A stretch of DNA of 64,000 nt from Sva-07 sp963741755 (lineage in GTDB: Bacteria > Actinomycetota > Acidimicrobiia > Acidimicrobiales > Ilumatobacteraceae), in assembly GCA_963741755.1 (NCBI GenBank), contig CAVUJG010000002.1, forward strand, positions 62,001 to 126,000. Reading direction: 5' to 3'. Both the position numbers and the translations under genes were made by a program. The notes beneath the pieces are model-generated. The model was not told the DNA's origin. It did no database searches and was given only the letters and a program-made list of their open reading frames with translations. Numbering within the stretch: position 1 is the stretch's first letter; every line of letters starts with the position of its first letter. Positions 33,513 to 42,309 of the stretch are shown here, piece after piece.

Positions 33513-34142
33513 TCACGCGTACACGAGCGCAGCGTCGGGCACGACAGTGACCGACAACGCAACGGCACGGCCGTGACTTCGTCCATCGACGACGACCTCG
33601 AGTGGACGCTCGAACTCCCAGGACCCGCTCCGAACCGACCGGCTGGCGATGCGGGGATGAGGCACATGCGTGCCCGTCTGGAGGCGCCGACGGGCGGCGA
33701 GACGCTCGCGAACCGACATCGACGATTCGACCTCGAAGACCTCGACGCGCCCATCGTTGGGATGCCCACGTGGTGCGACGTCCCACTCGCCGATGAACTC
33801 GGCGTTCATCACGGCCAGGACCCGTCCACGGAGCCAGTGAGCGCTCGTCCACGGCGACCGCGCCACCACGTGGGCGCAGGCAATGATGGGTTCCTCGCCA
33901 CCGTCGAGACGCACCTCGAGCAGGTCGATCGGGAACTCGTTGAGCGTCGTGCGCTGCTCGATGGACCGTCGCCCCTCCGGCGTCACACCGAGCGTGCGAG
34001 CGAGGTCACCTGAGCAGACGGCCACGTGGGTGCCATGCTGCTGCGACAGCGTCACAGCCAGCTCGGCGTCGCTGTGCACCACCATCAGGTCGGGTGGGCA
34101 CGGCACCGACCGCCCCCAGGCCTCGCCCGGTTTGATCGTCAT
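33513..34142 (-). CDS. Hypothetical protein resembling the C-terminal domain of diacylglycerol kinase family
   Basis: The 209-residue protein lacks the catalytic GGDGT motif of diacylglycerol kinases. Its end, however (RPLEVVVDGRSHGRAVALSVTVVPDAALVYA), resembles the closing beta-sandwich of YegS/DagK proteins (PL-v-vDGe---G ... v-PgAL-v). It may be an orphaned accessory domain. It is coupled to helY by a four-base overlap and is downstream of it. I rate the family link as moderate and the function as unknown. Confidence 0.65.
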   Translation of the reverse strand: MTIKPGEAWGRSVPCPPDLMVVHSDAELAVTLSQQHGTHVAVCSGDLARTLGVTPEGRRSIEQRTTLNEFPIDLLEVRLDGGEEPIIACAHVVARSPWTSAHWLRGRVLAVMNAEFIGEWDVAPRGHPNDGRVEVFEVESSMSVRERLAARRRLQTGTHVPHPRIASRSVRSGSWEFERPLEVVVDGRSHGRAVALSVTVVPDAALVYA

Positions 34143-36826
34143 GCGCTGGCAGGTGTCGGCGCCGCACTGTCGGCGACGACGCCGCGAAAGGCGGCCTCGG
34201 CAGCAGAGGCGGCAGCTCGGCGAGTCGCCGGGTCGGGCACGATGATCGCCAGTTGGCGCAACAGATCGATCAGCTGTTTCGTGGTGCGAACGAAGTCACC
34301 GCCGGTCATCTCGTCGTCGCCGACCACTTCGGCGAACCCCTCCCCCGCCACCCAGGCGTACGCGATCGCTGCAAACGTCGGATCAGGTGGTCGATGCTCG
34401 CCCAGTCCCACCGATCGCTCGGTGGCACGCAGATCTTCGCTGATTGCGGCGAGGCGCCGCCAGCGGTCTCGTACAGCGTTCGACGAGAACCACGGTGCAG
34501 GTGGAGTGTCGGAGCTGCGATGCTCGTACACGAGCGTCGAGACCAGCGCAGCCAGATCGGCGGCCCCGAGCCCGTCGAGTATCCCCGAGCGCACGATCTC
34601 GGCAACAAGGAGATCGGACTCGTGGAACGTGCGGGCGAGCATCTCGCCGGCCTCGGTGAGCGTCCATGAGGTTCGATCCAGATAGCCGTAGGTGGTCAGC
34701 ACGTTGAGGACACGGTCGAACTCGCTGGCCAACGAGGTGTTCTTCCCGCTCACCCGCCGTTCGAGATCGGCGATCTCACGCTCGATCCGATCGGCCTGAC
34801 TCGCGGCGTTGAGCTTCGTTCGCAAGTCGGGGTCACGAGCCACCGGATGGCTGTCGGCGAGCGCTTCGGTGTCTCGGCGCGAGCGCTTCGTGCTGGGCGA
34901 CGGGTCGGCCTTCATCATCCGCAGCCGCCGAGCGACGTCGTTGCGATACTCCTTGCGGTTCGGCGCGTAGGTGTGCGGCAGTGCGACCTGGCCGACCTGA
35001 CGAGGGGGCTCGTCGAAGTCCTCGGCGGTGAGGTAGAGCGACTTGGCGGAACGAGTGATCACCGTGAGACGCAGACCGGACTTCCGGTTCGCTGCTGCCA
35101 CGACAGTCGCCGGCCCCTTGTAGGTGCCCTTGGCGACGTGAATCGCCACACCCGGGCGCAAGGCGGCGAGGGCGTCATCGATCGCATCGAGCCGGGCCGC
35201 TCGCCCGAGTGCCCGATCGTCGCGCTCACGATCGCGCCGGCGGCGGTACTCATCGATGTCGCCGTAGTCGCTCTGGGCCTTGTCGCGGAGGTCGGCGACG
35301 GCGGCCCGACGCCGTTCGAGCCGTGCTTCGAGACGCACGACATCGCGGTCGGCCTGGTACTGAGCGAACGACAGGTTCAACAGGTGATGGGCCTCCGCGC
35401 TGGAGTAGGTGCGCACGAGGTTCGCCGCCATGTTGTACGTGGGTCTGAACGCCGAACGAAGATGAAACGACGAGCTGCCGGCAAGTTCGGCGACTTCGTC
35501 GAAACGCACCCACGGCGACCACAGCACCACTGCGGTGCCCAGATCATCGATCCCCCGCCGGCCGGCGCGCCCCGTGAGCTGGGTGTATTCACCAGGGGTC
35601 AACCGTTCGTGGTGCTCGCCGGTGAACTTGGTGAGCTTCTCGATCACCACGGTGCGCGCCGGCATGTTGATGCCCACCGCCAGAGTTTCGGTGGCGAAGA
35701 CGACCTTGACCAGCCCCTCGACGAAGCAGGCCTCGACGACCTCTTTCATCGGTGGCACCATGCCTGCGTGGTGGGCCGCCACGCCACACTCGAGTTGAGT
35801 CACGAACTGCGTGAAACCGAGCACGTCCAGGTCGGCCTGATCGAGCCCACCGAGTCGGGCCTCGACGATCGTGCGGATCGCGGTGCGTTCGCCCGCATCG
35901 ACGAGGTCGAGGCCGGCGTCGACACACGCCTTGGCCGCAGCGTCGCATTGGGCGCGACTGAAGATGAAGAAGATCGCAGGGAGCAGCCGTCGCCGTTCGA
36001 GCAGCTCGACGGTGTCGACCCGGCTCGGAGGGGCCAGGACCTTGCGGCCGGATCCCCCTTCGTTCCGATCCGATCGGCCCTTCGATCGGGGGCCGCCACC
36101 GCGACCCGGATGTCCACGGATGGCGGATTCGTCGAGCGCGATCGCGTCGCGATTCACGTGGCCGTCGATGAACACGGGCAGCATTCGCAGGCGGTCGTTC
36201 GTGCGGTCGGCGACGAGATACTCGTTGTCGAGGCGAACCGGTCGGCGTCGCTCGACGATCGATGCCGTGGGACCACGAACCGTCGAGATCCACTCGGCGA
36301 GTTCGTCGACGTTGCTGACCGTCGCCGACAGACAGACGAGTCGCACGTGTTGCGGCAGGTGGATCATCACCTCCTCCCACACGGGGCCTCGATACGAGTC
36401 CTGGAGGAAGTGCACCTCGTCGAGCACGACGAGCCCGAGGTCGTGCAAGAGGCGTGATCGCCCGTAGATCATGTTGCGCAGGACTTCGGTGGTCATCACG
36501 ACGATCGGGGCGTCGCCATTGATCGAGTTGTCGCCCGTCAGCAGTCCGACCTCGTCGTCGCCGTGTATTGCCACGAGGTCGCGGTACTTCTGGTTCGACA
36601 GCGCCTTCACCGGCGCCGTGTAGAAGGCCCGGCGGCCCTCCTCGCGTGCGGCCGCGATGCCGTACTCGGCAACGACAGTCTTGCCGCTGCCGGTGGGGAC
36701 GGCCACGACGACGTGCTCGCCACGATCGAGGGCATCGAACGACTCTGACTGGAAGCGGTCGATCGGAAACGGGTAGCGGGCGGTGAACCGTGCTCGCAGG
36801 CTCGAGCGGTCGATGCCGTCGGTCAC
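34139..36826 (-). CDS. helY: DEAD/DEAH-box RNA helicase HelY (Ski2/Mtr4-like)
   Basis: The 895-residue superfamily 2 helicase has Walker A VPTGSGKT near 45, DEVH near 136, SAT near 165 and motif VI QLTGRAGRRGID. A Ski2-like C-terminal helical domain follows. It probably unwinds structured RNA during decay. Gene order helY-tatC-tatA/B is the mycobacterial order (Rv2092c-Rv2094c). The GTG start overlaps the tatC stop (GTGA). Confidence 0.93.
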   Translation of the reverse strand: MTDGIDRSSLRARFTARYPFPIDRFQSESFDALDRGEHVVVAVPTGSGKTVVAEYGIAAAREEGRRAFYTAPVKALSNQKYRDLVAIHGDDEVGLLTGDNSINGDAPIVVMTTEVLRNMIYGRSRLLHDLGLVVLDEVHFLQDSYRGPVWEEVMIHLPQHVRLVCLSATVSNVDELAEWISTVRGPTASIVERRRPVRLDNEYLVADRTNDRLRMLPVFIDGHVNRDAIALDESAIRGHPGRGGGPRSKGRSDRNEGGSGRKVLAPPSRVDTVELLERRRLLPAIFFIFSRAQCDAAAKACVDAGLDLVDAGERTAIRTIVEARLGGLDQADLDVLGFTQFVTQLECGVAAHHAGMVPPMKEVVEACFVEGLVKVVFATETLAVGINMPARTVVIEKLTKFTGEHHERLTPGEYTQLTGRAGRRGIDDLGTAVVLWSPWVRFDEVAELAGSSSFHLRSAFRPTYNMAANLVRTYSSAEAHHLLNLSFAQYQADRDVVRLEARLERRRAAVADLRDKAQSDYGDIDEYRRRRDRERDDRALGRAARLDAIDDALAALRPGVAIHVAKGTYKGPATVVAAANRKSGLRLTVITRSAKSLYLTAEDFDEPPRQVGQVALPHTYAPNRKEYRNDVARRLRMMKADPSPSTKRSRRDTEALADSHPVARDPDLRTKLNAASQADRIEREIADLERRVSGKNTSLASEFDRVLNVLTTYGYLDRTSWTLTEAGEMLARTFHESDLLVAEIVRSGILDGLGAADLAALVSTLVYEHRSSDTPPAPWFSSNAVRDRWRRLAAISEDLRATERSVGLGEHRPPDPTFAAIAYAWVAGEGFAEVVGDDEMTGGDFVRTTKQLIDLLRQLAIIVPDPATRRAAASAAEAAFRGVVADSAAPTPASA

Positions 36827-37602
36827 GCGTCGACCGGTCGCCGACGGACCACGAGCCAGCCGATCAGGATGGCGAGGAAGTAGAGCACCATCATCGGAAC
36901 GCCGAGCATGGCCATGGTGACAGGGTCACCCGACGGCGTGATCACCGCAGCGATCACGGCGATCACCACCAGTGCGAGACGCCAGCTCGCGAGCAGCCGT
37001 TTCGGCGTGACGACGCCGACCGCCTGCAATCCGAACACGAACACCGGCAGCATGAACCCGATCCCGAACGCGAAGATCATCAACCCGATCAACGAGACGT
37101 AGCTCTGCACCGAATAGACCTGGTTGACGTCCGAGCCGGACCATCCGATCAGGAAGTCCAGCGCCTGGCCGATCGTGAAGTAGGCCAGCGCACCGCCGGC
37201 GACGAACAGGATGAGCGACGTCAGCACGACCGGGATCGCCCACTTCTTCTCCTTCTTGTTGAGCGCCGGCACGATGAAGCGCCAGGTCTGCCACAACAGC
37301 ACCGGCAGTGCGAGGACGATGCCGCCGTAGAGCCCGACTCGCACCCGTGTGGCCAGTCCCTCGGTCGGGCTGAAGACGTTCAACAGCTCGGGATCGCAGA
37401 AGTTCTCCGGCTTGCGGGCGCACAGGTCGACATAGGGCTGCAACAGGAAGTCGAGCACCTGGTCGTAGAACGCAATGATCAGGACCATGCCGATCGCCAC
37501 GGCGAGCGCAGATCGGATGATGCGGACCCGCAGCTCGGCCAGATGCTCGGTGAGGGTCATCGTGTCGGCGGCGGACACCTGCTCTTCGTCGTCGATGCTC
37601 AC
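36823..37602 (-). CDS. tatC: Twin-arginine translocase subunit TatC
   Basis: TatC binds twin-arginine signal peptides and forms the Tat receptor core. The 259 residues contain six membrane helices and the N-terminal motif TLTEHLAELRVRIIRS, followed by NVFSPTEGLATRVRVGLYGGIV, PVLLWQTWRFIVPALNKKEKK and FGIGFMLPVFVFGLQAVGVV. GTG 37602 gives the short cytoplasmic N-terminus expected. It is seven bases after the tatB stop and overlaps helY. Confidence 0.96.
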   Translation of the reverse strand: MSIDDEEQVSAADTMTLTEHLAELRVRIIRSALAVAIGMVLIIAFYDQVLDFLLQPYVDLCARKPENFCDPELLNVFSPTEGLATRVRVGLYGGIVLALPVLLWQTWRFIVPALNKKEKKWAIPVVLTSLILFVAGGALAYFTIGQALDFLIGWSGSDVNQVYSVQSYVSLIGLMIFAFGIGFMLPVFVFGLQAVGVVTPKRLLASWRLALVVIAVIAAVITPSGDPVTMAMLGVPMMVLYFLAILIGWLVVRRRPVDA

Positions 37603-37609
37603 GATCGCC

Positions 37610-38050
37610 TCACGACGTCTCGGGGGGATCGCCAGGCGTCGCGACCTGGTCGTAGCCAGGATCGGCGAGCGGCTCGAAGGGACTGTCGCCGTTGCGGCTC
37701 GGATCCGCCGTGCCGGGTGCCGGGGCGGCCCAGTCGTTGGCGGCCGTGGGCTCGCTCGTTCGGGTCGTCGCTGCCTCGGCGTCGTCGAGTACTCGCTGCT
37801 CGGCTTCGGCCTCGGCCATGATCTTGCGCGGATCGGCCGCGTCGCGCAGCAGGTTCGCCGTGTCCCGCATTTCACGCATCGGTTCGTCGAGTGCCGATTT
37901 CAGCTCCGACTGGAACCCGGTACTCATCTTCTTCAATTCGGAGTAGGTCTGGGTGAACTTGCGTACGGCGTCGGGCAGCTTCTCGGGGCCCAGCACCACG
38001 AGCGCGAGGAGCAGGATGACGATGATCTCGCTGCCCTGCAGATTGAACAC
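37610..38050 (-). CDS. tatB: Sec-independent translocase protein TatB (TatA/B family)
   Basis: The short hydrophobic helix GSEIIVILLLALVVLGPEKLP, then an amphipathic helix DAVRKFTQTYSELKKM, gives the TatA/B topology. LGPEKLP (with Glu in place of the TatA FG-x-KLP pattern) and the long acidic tail favour TatB. The 146-residue protein starts with GTG 38050, with TAGACT ending six bases upstream. A TatA paralogue is not in the window. Confidence 0.88.
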   Translation of the reverse strand: MFNLQGSEIIVILLLALVVLGPEKLPDAVRKFTQTYSELKKMSTGFQSELKSALDEPMREMRDTANLLRDAADPRKIMAEAEAEQRVLDDAEAATTRTSEPTAANDWAAPAPGTADPSRNGDSPFEPLADPGYDQVATPGDPPETS

Positions 38051-38085
38051 GGGCGCAGTCTACGGGCCTGCCATCATGAGTCGGA

Positions 38086-38823
38086 GTGCAACAGCGTCTT
38101 CCGTCCCGACTCGACCCACCGATCACCTTTGCTCATCGCGGCGCGCGGGCACACGCACCGGAGAACACACTGGAGGCATTCGATCTGGCGCTGAGACTCG
38201 GCGCATCGGGGCTCGAGAGTGACGTGTGGCTGACTGCTGACGGCGTCGCTGTGCTCGACCACGACGGCGTCGTCAAGAAAGGCATGCGCAAACGTCCGAT
38301 CTCCGAGTTCGAACGCGCCGCTCTCCCCGACCACATCCCGACGCTGCTCGACCTCCTGCAGACATGTGGCACCGACTACGACTTGTCACTCGACCTCAAG
38401 GATCCGGAGTCAGCAGCGGCGATCGTCGAGGTCATCGGCGGCGTCGATACGTCGATGTTGGAACGCACCTGGCTGTGCGAACCGAGCCTCGACCGCGTCA
38501 TCGAACTCCGGGAGTTGTTCGGCGACACCCCGATCCGCTTGTTGCAGACCACTCGATTGGAGCGCATCAAGGGCACGCCGGAGCGTCGTGCGGAGTACCT
38601 CGCTCGTCACCGGATCGACGGCATCAACCTCCACCGAACCGACTGGACCGGCGGTTTGGTGGCGCTGTTCCACCGATTCGACCTGTTCACGTTCGGTTGG
38701 GACATGCAGCACGAACACGAGCTGCGCGACGGACTGCGAATGGGCCTCGACGCCGTTTACAGCGATCGTGTCGACGTGATGAGCGACGCGTTCCGCGCGG
38801 AGATCGGCAACCCGCCGTTCTGA
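38086..38823 (+). CDS. Glycerophosphodiester phosphodiesterase
   Basis: The 245-residue GDPD-fold protein has FAHRGARAHAPENTLEAF at residues 15-32 (the paired HR and E ligands), LESDVWLTADGVAVLDHD near 43-60 (second acid pair and histidine) and DLSLDLKD near 100. It hydrolyses glycerophosphodiesters to glycerol 3-phosphate and an alcohol. There is no signal peptide, so it is cytoplasmic. It lies divergently from the tat genes and convergently with lepB. Confidence 0.9.
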   Translation: MQQRLPSRLDPPITFAHRGARAHAPENTLEAFDLALRLGASGLESDVWLTADGVAVLDHDGVVKKGMRKRPISEFERAALPDHIPTLLDLLQTCGTDYDLSLDLKDPESAAAIVEVIGGVDTSMLERTWLCEPSLDRVIELRELFGDTPIRLLQTTRLERIKGTPERRAEYLARHRIDGINLHRTDWTGGLVALFHRFDLFTFGWDMQHEHELRDGLRMGLDAVYSDRVDVMSDAFRAEIGNPPF

Positions 38824-38839
38824 TGTGCGTCGGCCGGTG

Positions 38840-39454
38840 TCAGAGCCACTGCCAGTGACTCTGTGGCCAGAACACGACGAAAGCCCGGCCGACCAGGTCG
38901 TCTTCGTTGATCGTCCCAATCACCCTGGAGTCCTGTGAGCCCCCGCGATTGTCGCCCATCACGAACACGTGGTTGTCGGGAACGACGCCGTCGAGCAGGT
39001 AATCGCCGCCACAGTCGGTGGGAGTGACGACCTCAGGATCGAGGTACGGCTCGTTGAGCACTCGACCGTCGATCAGCACGGTGCAATTGCGTACCTCGAC
39101 GGACTCGCCCGGCAGCCCGATGACCCGCTTGATCAGGTCACGTTCTGACGCTCCGGTCACCTGGTGCAGCACGACGACGTCACCGCGGTTGGGATCGTGC
39201 AGGCGATAGGAGAGCTTGTTGACGAAGACCCGATCGTTGGTGTCGAGCGTCGAGTACATCGATTCTCCCTCGACGACGAAATGAGCGATGACGAACGTGC
39301 GCACCACGAAGGCCACCAACAGCGCAACGGCGATCACGACCAACCAGTCGAAGAACGCTCGGGCACCGGGCGGGAGCTTCGAGGCGCCAGACGCGTCGAC
39401 CGGCGGCTCCGCAGGCGGCTCGACGGGAGCAGGATCGATGGTCTCGGACGTCAC
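38840..39454 (-). CDS. lepB: Signal peptidase I
   Basis: The single N-terminal membrane helix (FFDWLVVIAVALLVAFVVRTFVI) is followed by box B FVVEGESMYSTL (nucleophile Ser), NRGDVVVLHQV, the general-base lysine in RDLIKRVIGLPGESVEV and GDNRGGSQDSR. The 204-residue length is typical for actinobacteria. TACCGT ends nine bases before GTG 39454. It stands just downstream of pafA on the same strand and would process Sec substrates such as the secreted proteins in this window. Confidence 0.95.
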   Translation of the reverse strand: MTSETIDPAPVEPPAEPPVDASGASKLPPGARAFFDWLVVIAVALLVAFVVRTFVIAHFVVEGESMYSTLDTNDRVFVNKLSYRLHDPNRGDVVVLHQVTGASERDLIKRVIGLPGESVEVRNCTVLIDGRVLNEPYLDPEVVTPTDCGGDYLLDGVVPDNHVFVMGDNRGGSQDSRVIGTINEDDLVGRAFVVFWPQSHWQWL

Positions 39455-39475
39455 GCGGGTCCAACGGTACCGCGC

Positions 39476-40834
39476 TCAGAGCGATTCGATGAGTCGCTCG
39501 ACGCGTTCGTCGCGGCTCTTGAACGGGTCCTTGCACAACACCGTGCGCTGGGCCTGATCGTTCAGTTTCAAGTGCACCCAGTCGACGGTGTAATCGCGCT
39601 TGCGTTCCTTCGCACGTTTCACGAAATCACCGCGCAACCGGGCCCGAGTGGTCTGCGGCGGTACGTCGATCGCCTGCTCGATGTCGGCGTCGGTACAGAT
39701 CCGCTCGACCATCCCGCGGTCCTGCAGCTTGTAGAACGGGCTGCGAGCACGTGAGACGTCGTGGTACTGCAGGTCGAGGAGCTGCACCCTGGCGTGACCG
39801 AACGGCAGGTCGTGGCGCTCGCGGAACGCCTCGATCAGCTTGTACTTGATCACCCAGTCGACCTCGCGGTCGAGGAGCAGCGGGTCCTTCTCGATCGTGG
39901 TGATGCAGTGTTCCCACATGTCGAGCGCCTTCTGCTCCATCGGGGGAAAGCCTTGCGAGTCGGCGTAACGCAGCGCTCGGTCGAGGTACTCACGTTGGAT
40001 GTCGAGCGCCGAGACCTCTCGTCCGTTCGCCAGGCGGACCGTGCGACGGCAGGTGATGTCGTGGCTGATTTCACGGATCGCACGGATCGGATTCTCGAGT
40101 GTCATGTCACGCAACACGACGTTGGGGTCCTCGAGCATGCGCAGCATGCACGCCGCGGCGCCGACCTTGACGAAGTTGGTGTACTCGCTCATGTTCGAAT
40201 CGCCGACGATCACATGGAGACGGCGGTACTTCTCGGCGTCGGCGTGCGGCTCGTCACGGGTGTTGATGATCGGCCGGCTGCGCGTGGTCGCCGACGACAC
40301 GCCTTCCCAGATGTGCTCGGCGCGTTGGGCGATCGAGTAGGTCGCTCCCCGTGCGGTCTGCAGCACCTTGCCGGCGCCGGTGTAGATCTGGCGGGACACG
40401 AAGAACGGGATGAGCACCTCGGCGTAGTGGCCGAGGTCGTCGTCGCGGCTCGTCAGGTAGTTCTCATGGCACCCGTAGGAATTGCCGGCGGAGTCGGTGT
40501 TGTTCTTGAAGAGATAGATCGTGCCGCGGATCGACTCCTCGGCGAGGCGCTGCTCGGCCGACTCGACGAGTTGTTCGAGGATGCGCTCCCCCGCCTTGTC
40601 GTGCACGACCAGTTCGTAGAGCGAGTCGCATTCCGGCGTGGCGTACTCGGGATGGGAGCCCACGTCGAGATACAGCCGGGCGCCGTTCTGGAGGAACACA
40701 TTCGAGCTGCGACCCCACGACACGACTCGGCGGAACAGGTAGCGGGCAACCTCGTCGGGACTGAGACGGCGCTGGCCCCGAAGGGTGCAGGTCACGCCGT
40801 ACTCGTTCTCGAGTCCGTAGATGCGTCGCTCCAT
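39476..40834 (-). CDS. pafA: Pup-protein ligase PafA
   Basis: PafA phosphorylates the C-terminal glutamate of Pup and joins it to substrate lysines. The 452 residues begin MERRIYGLENEYGVT (Glu9 as a metal ligand), and the essential aspartate is Asp57 in ARLYLDVGSHPEYATPE. NSYGCHENYL, RDEPHADAEKYRRLHVIVGDSNMSE and the C-terminal domain (DWVIKYKLIEAF) follow. The start at 40834 is six codons inside the longest frame and follows TAGGTT by seven bases. Dop is the paralogue at 49468. It is set apart from the prc genes by about 7 kb. Confidence 0.96.
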   Translation of the reverse strand: MERRIYGLENEYGVTCTLRGQRRLSPDEVARYLFRRVVSWGRSSNVFLQNGARLYLDVGSHPEYATPECDSLYELVVHDKAGERILEQLVESAEQRLAEESIRGTIYLFKNNTDSAGNSYGCHENYLTSRDDDLGHYAEVLIPFFVSRQIYTGAGKVLQTARGATYSIAQRAEHIWEGVSSATTRSRPIINTRDEPHADAEKYRRLHVIVGDSNMSEYTNFVKVGAAACMLRMLEDPNVVLRDMTLENPIRAIREISHDITCRRTVRLANGREVSALDIQREYLDRALRYADSQGFPPMEQKALDMWEHCITTIEKDPLLLDREVDWVIKYKLIEAFRERHDLPFGHARVQLLDLQYHDVSRARSPFYKLQDRGMVERICTDADIEQAIDVPPQTTRARLRGDFVKRAKERKRDYTVDWVHLKLNDQAQRTVLCKDPFKSRDERVERLIESL

Positions 40835-40872
40835 GTTGGGCAACCTAGCCACGAACGGGTTCGCGTGCGGGT

Positions 40873-41704
40873 TCAGGCGCGGCGGAACCGGACCGATTCG
40901 CCGGGGCGGGTCTGTGCGAAATCCGCCAGGTCGTCTGGGTCGACGACGCCGATCACGGGGTAGCCGCCGGTGGTCGGGTGATTGGCAAGCATCACGATCG
41001 GGGCCCCTGCCGGGGTTATCTGGATGGCACCGACGGTCAGACCGATGCTGGCCATCGCCGGCTGCGCCCGGGTGCTCGTCGGGAAGTCACCGACCTCGAG
41101 GCGAACGCCGACTCTGCTCAGTTCGTTGGTGAGCGTCCACGACCTCCCGGTGAGGCAGGAGACACCCCCGATGAACCAGTCGTGCTGCGGGCCATCCCAG
41201 ATGCGGATGCGATCGGTTCGGGGTGGTCGCGGCGGCGCGTGGTCGGCGTCGAGCGGGGTGCCGGGGTCGTCGCCGATCGCAACGGGGCTGTCGAGGGCGA
41301 GCGGTGGCGGGCCGACGTTGCCGAGCGTGTCCTGACTGCGTGATCCGAGCACGATCTGAGTGTCGACGCCGCCCCGAACGGCGAGATAGGCCCACACGGC
41401 ATGCGACGGTACGTCGACGTGCATTCGTGCGCCGGCAGCGAGCGTCTGGCGGTGGCCATCGGTGCTGGTGGCCACGACCACCGGTCGGAGCGCCTCGACG
41501 ATCAGCGCGCCCATGGTCTCGATGGTTGCGGCGTCGGCCGGGTTGCCGACCAGGCGGTTCATCTGATCGTGAGTTCGCAGATCGACGGCGCCAGCGGTCG
41601 GGACGCCGAGGTGGGCAAGGCCGGGGCGGCCACGGTCCTGGACGGTGGTCGAGTACCCGAGCTGGACGAATCCGCAGCGCTGGTCCGCCGGCCGCCGACG
41701 TCAC
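40873..41704 (-). pseudogene. pxpC: 5-oxoprolinase subunit PxpC (KipA-type), one frameshift near 41667
   Basis: PxpC is the biotin-dependent-carboxylase-like subunit of the ATP-dependent 5-oxoprolinase. From GTG 41704 the sequence reads ALRI, and then, after removal of one base near 41667, VQLGYSTTVQDRGRPGLAHLGVPTAGAVDL and the rest of the family. The frame ends RPGESVRFRRA at 40873. The length is 3n+1. A protein from an internal ATG would lose 48 residues of core fold. The start is one base after the pxpB stop. Confidence 0.82.
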
Positions 41705-41705
41705 G

Positions 41706-42305
41706 TCACGCCCTCCGCCGGAATCGCACGGCCCGACCCGGCGTGAGCAGCGCCGGTGGGTCGCGATCCGCGTCCCACAGCGCGGCGTTCGTGTGGCCGA
41801 TCAGATACCACCCGCCAGGTGACGCCGAAGGATAGACACACGTGTAGCCCGCAGCCACGCCGATCGATCCCGCGGGGACCGACGTGCGTGGGGTGGCCCG
41901 CCGCGGGACGTGGAGTCGCTGATCGATGCCCCGCAGGTAGCCGAACCCGGGGCTGAACCCGCAGAAGGCGACCTCATAGTTGCCGGTCGAGTGAAGGCGC
42001 ACGACATCGTCGATCGACACGTGTGCGGCGTACGCAAGCTCACCGATGTCGGGGCCGTCGTAGACGACATCGATCGTCAGTGCGCTGTCGGTGTACAGCG
42101 GATGATCGGCCGGCACGACCATGTCGAGCACCTGGCCGATCGCATCGTGGCGGGCGCGGGTGCCGTGGACGACCACGGTCGATTCCGACGGCACGATCTC
42201 GGCGACGCCGGGCACGTCCATCGAGCGCAACGCCTCCGCCCACGCCGCGGGCGAGGCGACGTCGTCGACGAGCCACGCGAGCGGTCCATAGGGCCGTCGT
42301 TGCAT
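41706..42305 (-). CDS. pxpB: 5-oxoprolinase subunit PxpB (KipI-type)
   Basis: PxpB works with PxpA and PxpC to open 5-oxoproline to glutamate using ATP. The 199-residue chain has the family marks VVYDGPDIGELA, FCGFSPGFGYL, VPRRATPRTSVPAGSIGVA and SPGGWYLIGHT. In Bacillus the fused homologue KipI inhibits a sensor kinase, but the presence of all three Pxp subunits favours the metabolic role. It lies four bases after the amidohydrolase stop. Confidence 0.93.
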   Translation of the reverse strand: MQRRPYGPLAWLVDDVASPAAWAEALRSMDVPGVAEIVPSESTVVVHGTRARHDAIGQVLDMVVPADHPLYTDSALTIDVVYDGPDIGELAYAAHVSIDDVVRLHSTGNYEVAFCGFSPGFGYLRGIDQRLHVPRRATPRTSVPAGSIGVAAGYTCVYPSASPGGWYLIGHTNAALWDADRDPPALLTPGRAVRFRRRA

Positions 42306-42309
42306 CGGG

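Noticed and set aside
34847..36457. 536-codon plus-strand frame inside helY
   Set aside because: helY has all helicase motifs in order; the opposite frame shows only shadow composition.
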